IMG/VR virus record: IMGVR_UViG_3300032805_000014
Coordinates: 1-30,654 of that record
Reading direction: 5' to 3' (one strand)
Length of the DNA stretch: 30,654 nt
Origin: a virus
Part shown: positions 18,030-27,621 of the stretch, in pieces
How positions within the stretch are numbered: position 1 is the stretch's first letter
Layout of the letters: each line of letters begins with the position of its first letter
The notes under the pieces: generated by a model
The model's input: the letters and a program-made list of their open reading frames with translations, nothing else
Databases searched by the model: none
What the model was told of the DNA's origin: nothing
Program-made: the position numbers and the translations under genes

Positions 18030-21000
18030 CACGCCAGGCGCCGACGGTTTCCAGATCGCGTCCGCGTTCGTCAACGTCGAACCGGACGCCGAAGGGTTCC
18101 AAGAGGCACTAGAAGCGCAGATCGGGGACACCGGGCTCACCGTCAACATCCCGGTAGTCCCCGACGCGGAGGACTTCAAGGCGCAGGTAGACGCCGCGGT
18201 CGCCGAGTCCGACGCGACCGTCACTGTCCCGGTTGAGCCGGACACGGCGGACTTCAAAGCCAAGGTCGAGTCCGCGGTCTCCGGGTCGGAGACTCCCGTC
18301 TCGGTGCCTGTGGAGCCGGACGCGGCCGGGTTCGCGGAGAAAGTCGAAACCGAGACAGCCGCGTCGGGTGCGAAGGTCGCCGTACCCGTCGAACCGGAGA
18401 TGGCGGACTTCGCCGCCAAGACCGAGGCCGAGGCCGAGGCAGCCGGCGCGGCGTCGGGGCAGACGTTCGGGGAGAAGTTCTCCAACGTCGCAGCGCAGGC
18501 GCCGCTGTTCGCCGGCGCGGAACAGAACCTCGAACGCGACGCCGAGACAGCCGCGTCCGGGTCCGCGACCGGGTTCGGTGACCGGTTCAAGTCGCTGCTG
18601 TCCGGCATTCCGCTGTTCTCGGGCGCGACCCCCGGTATCGAGTCCGAGGCGGCCACGGCAGCCGAAGAATCCGGCTCCGGGTTCGCGTCGAAGTTCAAGG
18701 GGATACTCGCGGGCACCCCGATGCTCGCCGGGCTGATCCCCGGCATGGAATCCGAAGCGGCGACAGCCGGCGAATCGGCCGGGGAGAGCTTCGGCGGCAA
18801 GTTCAAGGCTGCCGTCCTAGGCGACATGTCGCTGATGGAAGCCGCGCTCGGCGCCGGCGCTATCGCCGCGGCGGCCACGCTGGCGTCGAAGTTCGAGTCA
18901 GCCATGACGATGATCTCGACGCAGGCGGGTGTCGCGAAATCCGCGCTCGCGGGGCTCTCGTCCGGGGTGCTGGCACTCGCCGGGCAAGTCGGGTTCAGCC
19001 CCGACAGCCTCGCCGAAGCGCTGTACCACATCGAATCGTCGTTCGCGTCGACCGGGATCAGCGGCCAGAAGGCGCTGGACATGCTGAAGACCGCGGCCGA
19101 GGGTGCCGCGACCGGCCACGCGCACCTAGTGGACGTCACGAACGCCCTGGACGCGGCCATCGCGTCGGGGATCCCCGGCGTGCAGAACATGAAATCGGCG
19201 ATGGGGGCGCTGAACGCGATCGTCGGCGCCGGCGACATGAAGATGCAGGACCTTGCGGAGGCGTTCGGCACTGGGATGCTCGCCACCGTCAAAGGGTTCG
19301 GTGTCACCCTGAACGACGTCGGCGCGGCGCTGGCCACCTTCGGTGACAACAACATCCGTGGCGCGAAGGCCGGTAACCAGCTGCGGATGGCGATCCAGGC
19401 GCTCGGCGCGCCGGGCACGGGTGACGTCGCGAAGGCCGCGCTGGACAAGCTGGACCTGTCGTACACGCAGTTGTCGACGGACATGCAGCACGGCGGGCTG
19501 AAACTCGCGATCCAAGACCTGATCACCCACATGAACAACGCCGGGGTCACGGGCGACAAGGTCGGCGAGATGCTGACCGACGCGTTCGGGAAGAAAGCCG
19601 GCGCCGGGATCAACATCCTCGTGGGGCAGGTGCAGCGGTTCGAGTCGAAGTACCCGGACATGGAGAAAGGCGCTAGCGGGTTCAGCTCGGCGTGGGCGCA
19701 GGCGTCGGCGACGACGTCGCAGAAACTCAAGGACCTTGAGGCGGGGCTTGAGTCGCTGGTGACCCGGATCGGGATGGGGCTGCTGCCGTCGATCTCGCAC
19801 TTTCTCAGCATGGTCAACCAGGCGTTGCCGAGCATTGAGCATTTCGGGGAGGCGATAGCGCATCTCGTCGCGCCGGTTGTGTCGTCGTTCTTCACCGGCT
19901 TGGGTGCGATCCTGAAGCTGCTGTTCGGGCCGTTGAAGGACATCACGCTCGGTGTGGGCGCGCTGGCGCTCGCCTGGGTCGGCCTGAACGCGATCATGGA
20001 TTTGAACCCGTTCGTCGCGATAGCGGCGGCGATCATCACCCTCGTCGGCGTGGTGATCAAGTATCACAAGCAGATCGTGGACGCCATTGAGGACGCCTGG
20101 AACGCGGTCCTGAATTTCGTCAAGCAGTGGTGGCCGCTGCTGCTCGCGGTGGTGACAGGCGGAATCAGCCTGATCGTCGACGTGATCATCAAGTATCACC
20201 AGCAGATCAGCGACGCGATCACGACGGCATGGAACGCGATCTACTCGTTCATTTCGGGCATCATCGACAAGATCACGTCGTTCCTGAGCGACTCATGGAA
20301 CACGATCAAGAGCGACGTCACGACGGCCTGGGATGGGATCTCCGCGTTCTTCACCCAATGGTGGGACACGCTGACCAGCGCGTTCAGAACGGCCTACACG
20401 ACGATCGCGAACGACCTCAAGAACGAGTGGGCGACGGTCAAGAACGATGTGACGACCGCCTGGGACGCGATCTCCACATGGTTCTCGCAGTGGTGGAACA
20501 CCCTGACCAGCGCGTTTAAGACGGCCTATACCGCGATAGCGACGGCTCTCAAGAACGAGTGGACCACGATCAAGAACGACGTGACTACGGCGTGGGACGC
20601 GATCTCGACGTGGTTCTCGCAGTGGTGGACGAAGCTGACGAACGCGTTCAAGACCGCCTACACCCTGGTCGCGAACAACCTCAAAGCCGAGTGGACGACG
20701 ATCAAGAACGACATCACGACGGCGTGGAACGCGATCTACAACACGTTCTCGTCGTTCTGGACGAAGATCGAAAAGGGCTTCACTGACGCCGTCTCGGCCA
20801 TCGGCACCGCCTGGGGCAAACTCGAAAGCCTGTTCAAGACCCCCGTGTCGTTCCTGGTCAACACCGTCTACGACAACGGCATCGCGAAGCTGTGGAACGA
20901 TGTCGCCGCGAAGATCCCCGGCATCCCGACGTTGCCGACGTTCTCGTTCGCCCGCGGCGGCCGGGTCACCCAAGGCACCGGGCCGACATCCGACGACGTG

Positions 21001-21948
21001 CTGGCCCGCGTCAGCAAAGGCGAGACAGTCGTCTCAGCCGAGCACTCCAAGACACTCGCCCCGGCGTTCAAGGCGGTCGGCGTCCCCGGCTACGCGGCCG
21101 GCGGCATCCCGAACCCGATCGGCGGCGCGCTGGGAGTCGTCAAGAGCCTCGTCGGCCAAACCTACGACGACATCGTCGACGTCTCCAAGATCGTCGCGGC
21201 GGTCGCGACTGGGAACACGGGCGCGCTCCAGAACGCGCTCGACAAGTTCATCAAGACCTCGGCGACAGGCGACGTCGGCGCGATCATGACGGACGTGCCG
21301 AAGACCCTCGTCGCCGACGCCGTGCATGGCGTCGTGTCGGCGCTCGTCAAGGCCGTCAGCGGCGGCCCGGGCGGCGGCGTGTCATCGCCGGTCGGTGCCG
21401 CGTCCGCGGGCGTCGCGCAATGGAAGTCGGACATCCTCAAGGTGTTCAGCATGCTCCACATCCCCGACTCCGACCTGGGCGTCGTGGAAGCGCAGATGCA
21501 GACCGAGTCCGGCGGCAACCCGAACGCGATCAACCTGTGGGACTCCAATGCGGCAGCCGGTGACCCGTCCCGCGGCCTCATGCAGGTCATCATGTCCACG
21601 TTCAACGCGTACCGCTCCCCGTCGCTGTCGAACAACATCTACGACCCGCTCGCGAACATCTACGCAGGCCTCAACTACGCGATGAAAACCTACGGGTCGG
21701 GGTGGACGTCGGTCCTCGGGCAGGGCCACGGCTACGCAGACGGCGGGATCATCGGCGAGCCGATCCTCGGCGTCGGCCAGTCCGGGCGGATGTACTCGTT
21801 CGGCGAGATCGGGCCGGAGACGGTCACACCGGGCGTCGGCGCCCAGGGCGGCATCGTGGTCAACTTCAACGGCGTCGCGTTCCCCAACGCCGAGCAGGTC
21901 CAGGCCATGAAGATGGCTCTGGCGTCCGCCGTGGGGGTGGCCGGATGA
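18022..21948 (+). CDS. Tape measure protein with lytic transglycosylase domain
   Basis: 1308 residues, GTG 18022 overlapping the chaperone frame by 8 bp. It begins with about five 28-30-residue repeats (VPVEPDTADFKAKVESAVSG and variants, residues about 40-150). The core has tape-measure motifs (LAGQVGFSPDSLAEALYHIE, FGDNNIRGAKAGNQLRMAIQ) and hydrophobic spans near 270-290 and 645-720. Residues 764-910 hold 44-residue Trp-rich repeats (DVTTAWDAISTWFSQWW). Residues about 1132-1240 form an SLT domain with QMQTESGGN (Glu1162), RGLMQVI and YDPLANIYAGLNYAM. The protein sets tail length and probably opens the peptidoglycan during DNA entry. The product is intact. Confidence 0.9.
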   Translation: MADTPGADGFQIASAFVNVEPDAEGFQEALEAQIGDTGLTVNIPVVPDAEDFKAQVDAAVAESDATVTVPVEPDTADFKAKVESAVSGSETPVSVPVEPDAAGFAEKVETETAASGAKVAVPVEPEMADFAAKTEAEAEAAGAASGQTFGEKFSNVAAQAPLFAGAEQNLERDAETAASGSATGFGDRFKSLLSGIPLFSGATPGIESEAATAAEESGSGFASKFKGILAGTPMLAGLIPGMESEAATAGESAGESFGGKFKAAVLGDMSLMEAALGAGAIAAAATLASKFESAMTMISTQAGVAKSALAGLSSGVLALAGQVGFSPDSLAEALYHIESSFASTGISGQKALDMLKTAAEGAATGHAHLVDVTNALDAAIASGIPGVQNMKSAMGALNAIVGAGDMKMQDLAEAFGTGMLATVKGFGVTLNDVGAALATFGDNNIRGAKAGNQLRMAIQALGAPGTGDVAKAALDKLDLSYTQLSTDMQHGGLKLAIQDLITHMNNAGVTGDKVGEMLTDAFGKKAGAGINILVGQVQRFESKYPDMEKGASGFSSAWAQASATTSQKLKDLEAGLESLVTRIGMGLLPSISHFLSMVNQALPSIEHFGEAIAHLVAPVVSSFFTGLGAILKLLFGPLKDITLGVGALALAWVGLNAIMDLNPFVAIAAAIITLVGVVIKYHKQIVDAIEDAWNAVLNFVKQWWPLLLAVVTGGISLIVDVIIKYHQQISDAITTAWNAIYSFISGIIDKITSFLSDSWNTIKSDVTTAWDGISAFFTQWWDTLTSAFRTAYTTIANDLKNEWATVKNDVTTAWDAISTWFSQWWNTLTSAFKTAYTAIATALKNEWTTIKNDVTTAWDAISTWFSQWWTKLTNAFKTAYTLVANNLKAEWTTIKNDITTAWNAIYNTFSSFWTKIEKGFTDAVSAIGTAWGKLESLFKTPVSFLVNTVYDNGIAKLWNDVAAKIPGIPTLPTFSFARGGRVTQGTGPTSDDVLARVSKGETVVSAEHSKTLAPAFKAVGVPGYAAGGIPNPIGGALGVVKSLVGQTYDDIVDVSKIVAAVATGNTGALQNALDKFIKTSATGDVGAIMTDVPKTLVADAVHGVVSALVKAVSGGPGGGVSSPVGAASAGVAQWKSDILKVFSMLHIPDSDLGVVEAQMQTESGGNPNAINLWDSNAAAGDPSRGLMQVIMSTFNAYRSPSLSNNIYDPLANIYAGLNYAMKTYGSGWTSVLGQGHGYADGGIIGEPILGVGQSGRMYSFGEIGPETVTPGVGAQGGIVVNFNGVAFPNAEQVQAMKMALASAVGVAG
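20311..20770 (+). repeat. 132-bp tandem repeats in the tape measure gene
   Basis: Units begin at 20311, 20443 and 20575, with a partial fourth from 20707. Each is 132 bp (44 residues) and contains the word TTCTCGCAGTGGTGG or a variant and ends in AACGAGTGG...ATCAAG. The second and third copies are closest, suggesting recent duplication. Changes in copy number here would change tail length in steps of 44 residues. Confidence 0.8.
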
Positions 21949-23222
21949 GCCTGAGCCCGCCGCAGCCTGCCGTTCCCGGCTCGCCGTACTTCCTGTACCT
22001 CACGTTCACGGACTTCGAGACGGGCGCGCTCACAGACCCGACCGCGCTGACCCTGGACATCACTTACGGCCAAGAGGCTGGGATCGTTCCCGACGTCGCG
22101 GGCACCTTCACCTACACCGGGGCGTCGTCGGACAGCGGCGGCAACATCTGGCGGATCTCCACCGGGTCGTACGCGTTCGACTGGACCGTCCCGACCACCG
22201 GGATCAAACCCGGCGTGTACGCGGCGACGTGGACCGCGACCTACGGGCCGAACAGCGACGTCTTCCAGGCGATCGAGAACTTCCCGATCGTCAGCGGCCA
22301 GCCGTACGTGGCCGTCCCAGCGGGTGACGTCGGCTACTTCACCGGCAGCCTCTCCTACCAGCCGGCGTGGGCGACGGCCCCGTTTGCGATCAACTTCGGG
22401 GAGACCGACGCGAACGGGGTGTCGTGGGTGTGGCAGAGCATCAAGGGGTGGGATTCGCCGCCCACGGTCGGGTCGGTGATCCAGCGCTCGGCGGACCACG
22501 GCGGGTGGCCCGCAGCGCAGTTCTACGGCCCCAGGATCATCACCCTCACGGTTATGGCGTCGGCGCCGACGCAGGCGCTCAGGGACGCCGCCAGGGCGTC
22601 GCTACAGCAGGTTGTGCCGACCGGCACCACATCCACGGACCTCGCGACGCTCGTCTACAACGAGCCGGTGCCGAAACAGGTACAGGTGCGCCGGAACGCG
22701 CAGGCCGGCATCACCGAGACGTACCCGACGCTCTCCGACGTCGTGTTCAAGATCCCGCTCGTCGCGCCGGACCCGCGCAAATACTCGACGGTGCCGTCGA
22801 CCTCGGCGTCGATCCTCGCGGCCCCGCCCAGCAACCCCGTCGTGCTGCCGTTCACGTCCGGCCTCCCGGTGACGTTCCCCGCGACCGGGATCCCGCAGAA
22901 CCAGGGATCGTTCGCGGCGCTCAACTACGGCACGTTCGAGACACGGCCTAGCGTCACCGTCACCGGCCCCGTCGTCGGCCCGCAGGTCATCAACGCCGCC
23001 ACCGGGCAGGCGATCACGTTCACGTCGCTGACGCTCGGCTCAGCCGACGTGCTGACCCTTGACCTGGACACCCGGCAGTCGTTTTTCAACGGCGCGTTCT
23101 ACGCGGCCGATCCGACATCGCAGTGGTGGGTTCTCGAGCCCGGCACGTCCACGATCTACCTGTCCGGCGCGACCGAAGGCGGCGCGAGCCTCGTCGCCAC
23201 CTGGAGTTCGGCATGGATATGA
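21945..23222 (+). CDS. Distal tail protein with N-terminal Ig-like domain
   Basis: 425 residues, ATG overlapping the tape-measure stop (ATGA). Residues 1-110 form an Ig-like domain (SPYFLYLTFTDFETGALTD, then SYAFDWTVPTTGIKPGVYAA TWTA in two strands), similar to that in the adaptor at 12265. From about residue 130 it follows the siphoviral Dit/tail-protein pattern: FAINFGETDANGVSWVWQSI, KGWDSPPTVGSVIQRSADHG, GPRIITLTVMASAP and ALRDAARASLQQVVP. A second beta domain ends with DLDTRQSFFNGAFYAAD and SQWWVLEPGTSTIYL. Dit hexamers connect the tube to the tail tip. Position after the tape measure supports this. Confidence 0.8.
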   Translation: MSLSPPQPAVPGSPYFLYLTFTDFETGALTDPTALTLDITYGQEAGIVPDVAGTFTYTGASSDSGGNIWRISTGSYAFDWTVPTTGIKPGVYAATWTATYGPNSDVFQAIENFPIVSGQPYVAVPAGDVGYFTGSLSYQPAWATAPFAINFGETDANGVSWVWQSIKGWDSPPTVGSVIQRSADHGGWPAAQFYGPRIITLTVMASAPTQALRDAARASLQQVVPTGTTSTDLATLVYNEPVPKQVQVRRNAQAGITETYPTLSDVVFKIPLVAPDPRKYSTVPSTSASILAAPPSNPVVLPFTSGLPVTFPATGIPQNQGSFAALNYGTFETRPSVTVTGPVVGPQVINAATGQAITFTSLTLGSADVLTLDLDTRQSFFNGAFYAADPTSQWWVLEPGTSTIYLSGATEGGASLVATWSSAWI

Positions 23223-23232
23223 GAGGCGACTG

Positions 23233-24306
23233 ATGGCGACATCAATCTCGTGCGGCTGCCCGTGCTGGCTGGACGACGTTGACATGGACGGACAGACACC
23301 GTTCCGGCAGTACGACATCGGCACCCGCGTCTACAACGCCGGCACCGCGTCGGCGAATCAGGTCCCGTCCGGGGTGTTCCCAGGGATGGGCGGCATGCAG
23401 GTCATCGCGTCGTCGGGCATGAACGTGTCCGTCAACGCCGGCTACTGCTGCGTCGCGAACTCGTCCAGCAGCCTGCAAGGCGGCTACGTGTTCGGGCTGA
23501 TGACGTCGCAGGCGCTCACCGTCGCCGCCGCGGACACGACGAACCCGCGCATCGACGCTGTTGTCGCCTACGTCAACGACCTCGGCACGTCGTCGTCCGC
23601 CTCCTACGTCGAGATCGTCACCGGCACCCCCGCGGCGTCACCGTCGGAGCCGTCGCTGCCGTCGAACAGTCTCCTGCTCGCGACCGTCGCTGTCGCGGCG
23701 AAGGTGACGTCGATCCTGTCGGCGAACATCACCGACCAGCGGGCGTTCGTCGTCGCGCCAGGCGGGATCCTGCCGATCCAGAACGCGGCAGCAGCGCCGG
23801 CGGTGCCCGCGTCGCAGTTCATGTACAACCTGGCCACGGGCGCGCTGGTGCAGGGCACCGGGACGGCCGGCAGTGTCGCGACACCGAGCACGCTGAAATG
23901 GACGCCGCAGCTTTCCGTCGTGACGTCGAGCGTGACAGCGTCCAGCGGCGGCGCTGCGACGCAGATCGCGTCGGTTTCGGTGACGACGGACGGCTCGACG
24001 GACATCGAGATTTACATGAAGTGGGCCGGGGTACTCGGCAGCGCAGGGAACATCACGCTGTACCCAACGATCGACAGCACGATCGTTGACACCGTCTACG
24101 CGATCTCGCTCGGTGGTTCCAGCCCGACGAACGGCGGCTCGGCGAAGTACTACACGTCGTCGGCGCAGTCCACGACCCCATCGGCGGGCACGCACACGAT
24201 CACGTGGTGGTTCCAGGCCGGCGGCAGCGGCACCACCACGAGCGACGGCGTCTACGCCACCTCGTCCACGCCGTGCCTGCTGCGTGTCGCCCCGGTGGTG
24301 GTCTGA
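23233..24306 (+). CDS. Minor tail protein, paralogue 1
   Basis: 357 residues, ATG 23233. Its first 230 residues contain GYVFGLMTSQALTVAAADTT, PRIDAVVAYVNDLGTSSSAS, SNSLLLATVAVAAKVTSILS, ANITDQRAFVVAPGGILPIQ and LVQGTGTAGSV. All have clear counterparts in the next gene, so the two are tandem paralogues. The C-terminal 130 residues are a separate beta domain (DIEIYMKWAGVLGSAGNITL, then TITWWFQAGG). The N-terminus is Cys-rich (SCGCPCWLDD). Such proteins occupy the tail tip of actinophages and may carry receptor-binding domains at the variable C-terminus. The stop overlaps the next start (TGATG). Confidence 0.7.
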   Translation: MATSISCGCPCWLDDVDMDGQTPFRQYDIGTRVYNAGTASANQVPSGVFPGMGGMQVIASSGMNVSVNAGYCCVANSSSSLQGGYVFGLMTSQALTVAAADTTNPRIDAVVAYVNDLGTSSSASYVEIVTGTPAASPSEPSLPSNSLLLATVAVAAKVTSILSANITDQRAFVVAPGGILPIQNAAAAPAVPASQFMYNLATGALVQGTGTAGSVATPSTLKWTPQLSVVTSSVTASSGGAATQIASVSVTTDGSTDIEIYMKWAGVLGSAGNITLYPTIDSTIVDTVYAISLGGSSPTNGGSAKYYTSSAQSTTPSAGTHTITWWFQAGGSGTTTSDGVYATSSTPCLLRVAPVVV

Positions 24307-25361
24307 TGGCCACACAGGTGTCGTGCGGGCCCGCGCACTGGATGGACGGCATGACGTGGTCGGGGCTGCTCGGCCGGACGTTCGGTTGCGGGCCGTCCGT
24401 CATCGACTCGGGGACGTCGGCGACCGCGCTCACCCCCGCCGGCGGCGTTTATCCGGCCGGGACGGGCACCGCGCTCCAGGTCGGTGCCCCCGTGTCGGGA
24501 CTGTCCGTCACGGTCGCCCCCGGCTACGCGTTTGTGCCGTCCACGACGGCGCAGTACGGCGGGTACAAGTTCGGGCTGATGCAGAAGAACGGCACCCTGA
24601 CGGTGGCGTCGAACTCGACGGGCAGCACCCGGCAGGACTATGTCGTCGCCTATGTGGACGACACGGCCAGCTCGGCGAGTTTCTGCGAGATCGAGTACAT
24701 CACCGGGACCACGTCGCCGCCGTCGGTGCCCGCGTCGTCGATCATCCTCGCCCAGGTGGCGGTCCCGAACGGCGCGTCGAACATCATCGCCGGGGACATC
24801 ACCGACCAGCGGACGTTTGTGTGCGCGCCGGGCGGGATCGCCTACATCGCGGACGCCGCCGCGGCCGTGGCAGCGAAGCCGTCTCAGTTTTTCTGGGAGA
24901 ACGACACGTCGCAACTGGTGCAGGGCACCGGGACGGCCGGGACGGTGTCGGTGTGGACGCCGTCGTCGTCGTCGGTGGCGTTCGACCGTACCGCGTCGCC
25001 GTCGTCGTTCACGGTCCCTGCTGACGCGATCGAGATCGTCGCCGAGGTGACGATCACCGCGACGGGGTCGCAGGACTTCCAGATCGACTACCAGATCCCC
25101 GAGTTCTTCACAGCGGCGGCCGGGTGTTTCGCCGCGGTGGGCGTGACGATCGGCGGGAACACCGTCGACGCGGTCTACGTCGGGAACGCTTTTATCGGCA
25201 CCACCACGATCCCGAACGTGTCGGTCACCGCGTACACGAACAGCGTGCAGGCTACGACCCCGACGAAAGGCACCCACACGGTGCAGCTGTTCATCTCGAC
25301 CACGGGGTCGCTGACCTGCCACACGCCGTGTGTCCTCCGCGTCACCCCGGTGACCCTATGA
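24306..25361 (+). CDS. Minor tail protein, paralogue 2
   Basis: 351 residues, ATG overlapping the previous stop. It mirrors its neighbour: an N-terminal Cys motif (QVSCGPAHWMDGM), GYAFVPSTTAQYGGYKFGLM, RQDYVVAYVDDTASSASFCE, GDITDQRTFVCAPGGIAYIA and LVQGTGTAGTV, then a different beta C-terminus (DFQIDYQIPEFFTAAAGCFA, HTVQLFISTTGSLTC). The shared part is about 220 residues. It probably forms a ring or arm with the first paralogue at the tail tip. Its stop overlaps the hub gene as ATGA. Confidence 0.7.
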   Translation: MATQVSCGPAHWMDGMTWSGLLGRTFGCGPSVIDSGTSATALTPAGGVYPAGTGTALQVGAPVSGLSVTVAPGYAFVPSTTAQYGGYKFGLMQKNGTLTVASNSTGSTRQDYVVAYVDDTASSASFCEIEYITGTTSPPSVPASSIILAQVAVPNGASNIIAGDITDQRTFVCAPGGIAYIADAAAAVAAKPSQFFWENDTSQLVQGTGTAGTVSVWTPSSSSVAFDRTASPSSFTVPADAIEIVAEVTITATGSQDFQIDYQIPEFFTAAAGCFAAVGVTIGGNTVDAVYVGNAFIGTTTIPNVSVTAYTNSVQATTPTKGTHTVQLFISTTGSLTCHTPCVLRVTPVTL

Positions 25362-26995
25362 GCACATACCGCTACCTGACGACGAACATCCTCACCGGGG
25401 CGGTGATCGGTGACTGGCTGCCGATCATCCCGCAGTCCGCTGTCCAGAACATCAACGCGATCGGCACGTTCACCGGGGCGCTGAACCTCGCCGCAGGTAA
25501 CAGCGACGCCGAGCGGCAGAACAACATCGACGCGCTTGAATGCGAGCAGGCCGTCCTGTGGATCTTTCAGGATCAGGTGCCGGTGTGGTGCGGCATCGTG
25601 TGGGACTGGCCGCACCAGTCGATCCTCGACAACACGCTCCCGATCTCGGCGTCCACCCCCGAGTCGCTGTTCCAGAAACGCCTGATCAGCGACGATCTGA
25701 CGTTCGACGCGACGGACGTGTTCGACATCTTCCGCGGCCTCGCCACCTACGCGCTGGGGAAGACCCCGAACGGGCAGATGGCCGGGTTCACGATGGGGCA
25801 GAACAAGTCCGGGGTCCTCGCCTCGGTGTCCTACATTTCGACCGACCTGAAACCTGTCTACGACGCTTGGACCGACCTGATCTCCGGGTACGGGTTCGAG
25901 TACAACGTCCGCCCGGCGATCACGGCCGACGGGTCGCTGACGATGGTCCTCGACTTGGGCTATCCCGAGCTCGGGCTGCCGTTGGAGTCGTCGGGGCTGG
26001 TGTACCAGCTGCCCGGTAACCTGCTCGACTACCAGTTCACCCGCACCGGCTCGACGTCGGCGAACCGGATCTACGCGACCGCCAGCTCGGGTGAGCCGCC
26101 GGCGCTGAACGAAAACTCCGACTTCGAGACCGGGATCTCGCCGTGGACTGCGGTCAACGGGGCGACGATCGGGCAGTCGTCGGCCTGGTCGAACACGGGC
26201 ATCTACTCGCTGTCGGTTCACGGGAACGGGTCGACGGCGCTCCCCGCTGCCAGGTCGGAAATCATTCCGGTGACGGCCGGGACCGCGTACGCGCTGAACG
26301 CGGTCCTGTACAGCGTCCAGGGCTGGGCCAACGTTGAGCTGGTCATCCAGTGGCTAAACAGCAGCGGCGGCCAGATTTACCAGAGTTACCCGGCTGCTAT
26401 CGACGTGGCCGCGTCTACGGTCACCACGGGCAGCCTGTCCGGTGTCACGGCACCAGACGGCGCTGTCGCGGCGCGGATCTACGTGCAGCTCGCGGGTACG
26501 GCGCCAGCGTCGTCTGTGGTGATGCTCGCCGATGATGTGATCCTGTCCCTCGCGTCGGCCGCGGACGCCACCACGTGGGCGTCGGCGCTGCCACACGGCG
26601 AAGATGACGACGTCCTCGGCCTCGGCTACCCGCTGCTTGAAATGTCCGCGTCGCTGTCCACCATCACGGTGACGAATCAGGCGCAGATCGACTCGTACGC
26701 GGATGGGCTGCTGACGTCGCTGACCGGCACGCAGCTGACCCCGATGCTGACGCTGGGCGCGGGGCAGATCCCTGCGGCGCGGGACATCGTGATCGGCTCG
26801 TTCTGCTACTTCAACGCCACGTCGGCGCTGCACCCGCCTAGCCCTAACGGGGTGCCGGGGTTGCAGGCCACCGGCCGGGTCATCGGCTGGACGCTGTACC
26901 CGCCGTCGTCGTCGCAGGCCGAGTACACGCAGATCCAGCTCGGCGAGATCGAGGAAGTCGAAGTGACGCCAGATTGGCAAAGGCTGGGACCATGA
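25358..26995 (+). CDS. Tail hub protein with inserted carbohydrate-binding-like domain
   Basis: 545 residues, ATG 25358 overlapping the previous stop. Residues 1-240 resemble tail-associated hub proteins of actinophages (GTFTGALNLAAGNSDAERQN, QAVLWIFQDQVPVWCGIVWD, FDIFRGLATYALG, YGFEYNVRP). At about residues 250-400 is a jelly-roll domain typical of CBM4/9-like modules: NENSDFETGISPWTAVNGAT, NTGIYSLSVHGNGS, then WANVELVIQWLNSSGGQIYQ. The hub sequence resumes at WASALPHGEDDDVLGLGYPL and ends with a beta domain. The hub forms the central tail-tip complex. The inserted module probably binds surface glycans. The stop overlaps the next gene as ATGA. Confidence 0.75.
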   Translation: MSTYRYLTTNILTGAVIGDWLPIIPQSAVQNINAIGTFTGALNLAAGNSDAERQNNIDALECEQAVLWIFQDQVPVWCGIVWDWPHQSILDNTLPISASTPESLFQKRLISDDLTFDATDVFDIFRGLATYALGKTPNGQMAGFTMGQNKSGVLASVSYISTDLKPVYDAWTDLISGYGFEYNVRPAITADGSLTMVLDLGYPELGLPLESSGLVYQLPGNLLDYQFTRTGSTSANRIYATASSGEPPALNENSDFETGISPWTAVNGATIGQSSAWSNTGIYSLSVHGNGSTALPAARSEIIPVTAGTAYALNAVLYSVQGWANVELVIQWLNSSGGQIYQSYPAAIDVAASTVTTGSLSGVTAPDGAVAARIYVQLAGTAPASSVVMLADDVILSLASAADATTWASALPHGEDDDVLGLGYPLLEMSASLSTITVTNQAQIDSYADGLLTSLTGTQLTPMLTLGAGQIPAARDIVIGSFCYFNATSALHPPSPNGVPGLQATGRVIGWTLYPPSSSQAEYTQIQLGEIEEVEVTPDWQRLGP

Positions 26996-27621
26996 CCACG
27001 TTCCCGAAGTCGCTTCAGTCGAAGCTGGCGTCCACGATCAAGACGGCGACGACGACGCTGGCGCTGCACACGCAGCAGATCACCACATTGCAGTCCGTGA
27101 CCAATCAGACGACGACGCAGCTGCCCGGCCCGTGGAGCCTGATCACGTTGCAGGGCGGGTGGTCGAACGTGTCCGGTGCGATCGCCGCGCAGTGGCGCGG
27201 GGCGAGCACCACCACCACCGAGATCATCGGGAACATCCGCGGCGGGACGACCAGCGACGGGACGGTCATCGGGTACATCCCGTCTGGTTTCTTCAACACT
27301 GTGTATGTGCATTGGATCGGCGCGGTCGCGGTGGCGGGGGCGTCGTCGGTGACGATCAGCGGCAGCGTGACCGATGGTTTCGTCTCCGAGGGTGAACTGA
27401 TCAACGGCACGTCGTCAGTGTCGGGCAGCACTGCGACGCTTAACGACCTGTACCTGCACGCCACGCAGGCGCTTAACAACACTGCGACGACGTCGACCGT
27501 GAACTACAACCGTCCGTGCATCAAGGTCGGCACGGACGGGTCGCTGACGCTCTACAACGTCAACTCGCACGTGACGCAGCTCAGTTTCCACGATCCCAGC
27601 TTGCCGCTGTTCACGCAGTGA
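26992..27621 (+). CDS. Tail-tip or fibre-like protein
   Basis: 209 residues, ATG overlapping the hub stop. A short N-terminal coiled-coil helix (SLQSKLASTIKTATTTLALH, TQQITTLQSVTN) probably trimerises it and attaches it to the tail. A beta-rich body follows (WSLITLQGGWSNVSGAIAAQ, FFNTVYVHWIGAVAVAGASS, VTISGSVTDGFVSEGELING), ending at TDGSLTLYNVNSHVTQLSF. It resembles small receptor-facing proteins found after the hub in actinophages. Receptor binding is plausible but unproven. Confidence 0.6.
   Translation: MTTFPKSLQSKLASTIKTATTTLALHTQQITTLQSVTNQTTTQLPGPWSLITLQGGWSNVSGAIAAQWRGASTTTTEIIGNIRGGTTSDGTVIGYIPSGFFNTVYVHWIGAVAVAGASSVTISGSVTDGFVSEGELINGTSSVSGSTATLNDLYLHATQALNNTATTSTVNYNRPCIKVGTDGSLTLYNVNSHVTQLSFHDPSLPLFTQ

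Noticed and set aside
17982-20060. 692-codon minus-strand frame opposite the tape measure gene
   Set aside because: It lies antisense to a well-supported coding region, has Ser/Ala/Pro-rich composition set by the opposite strand, and shows no start signals.
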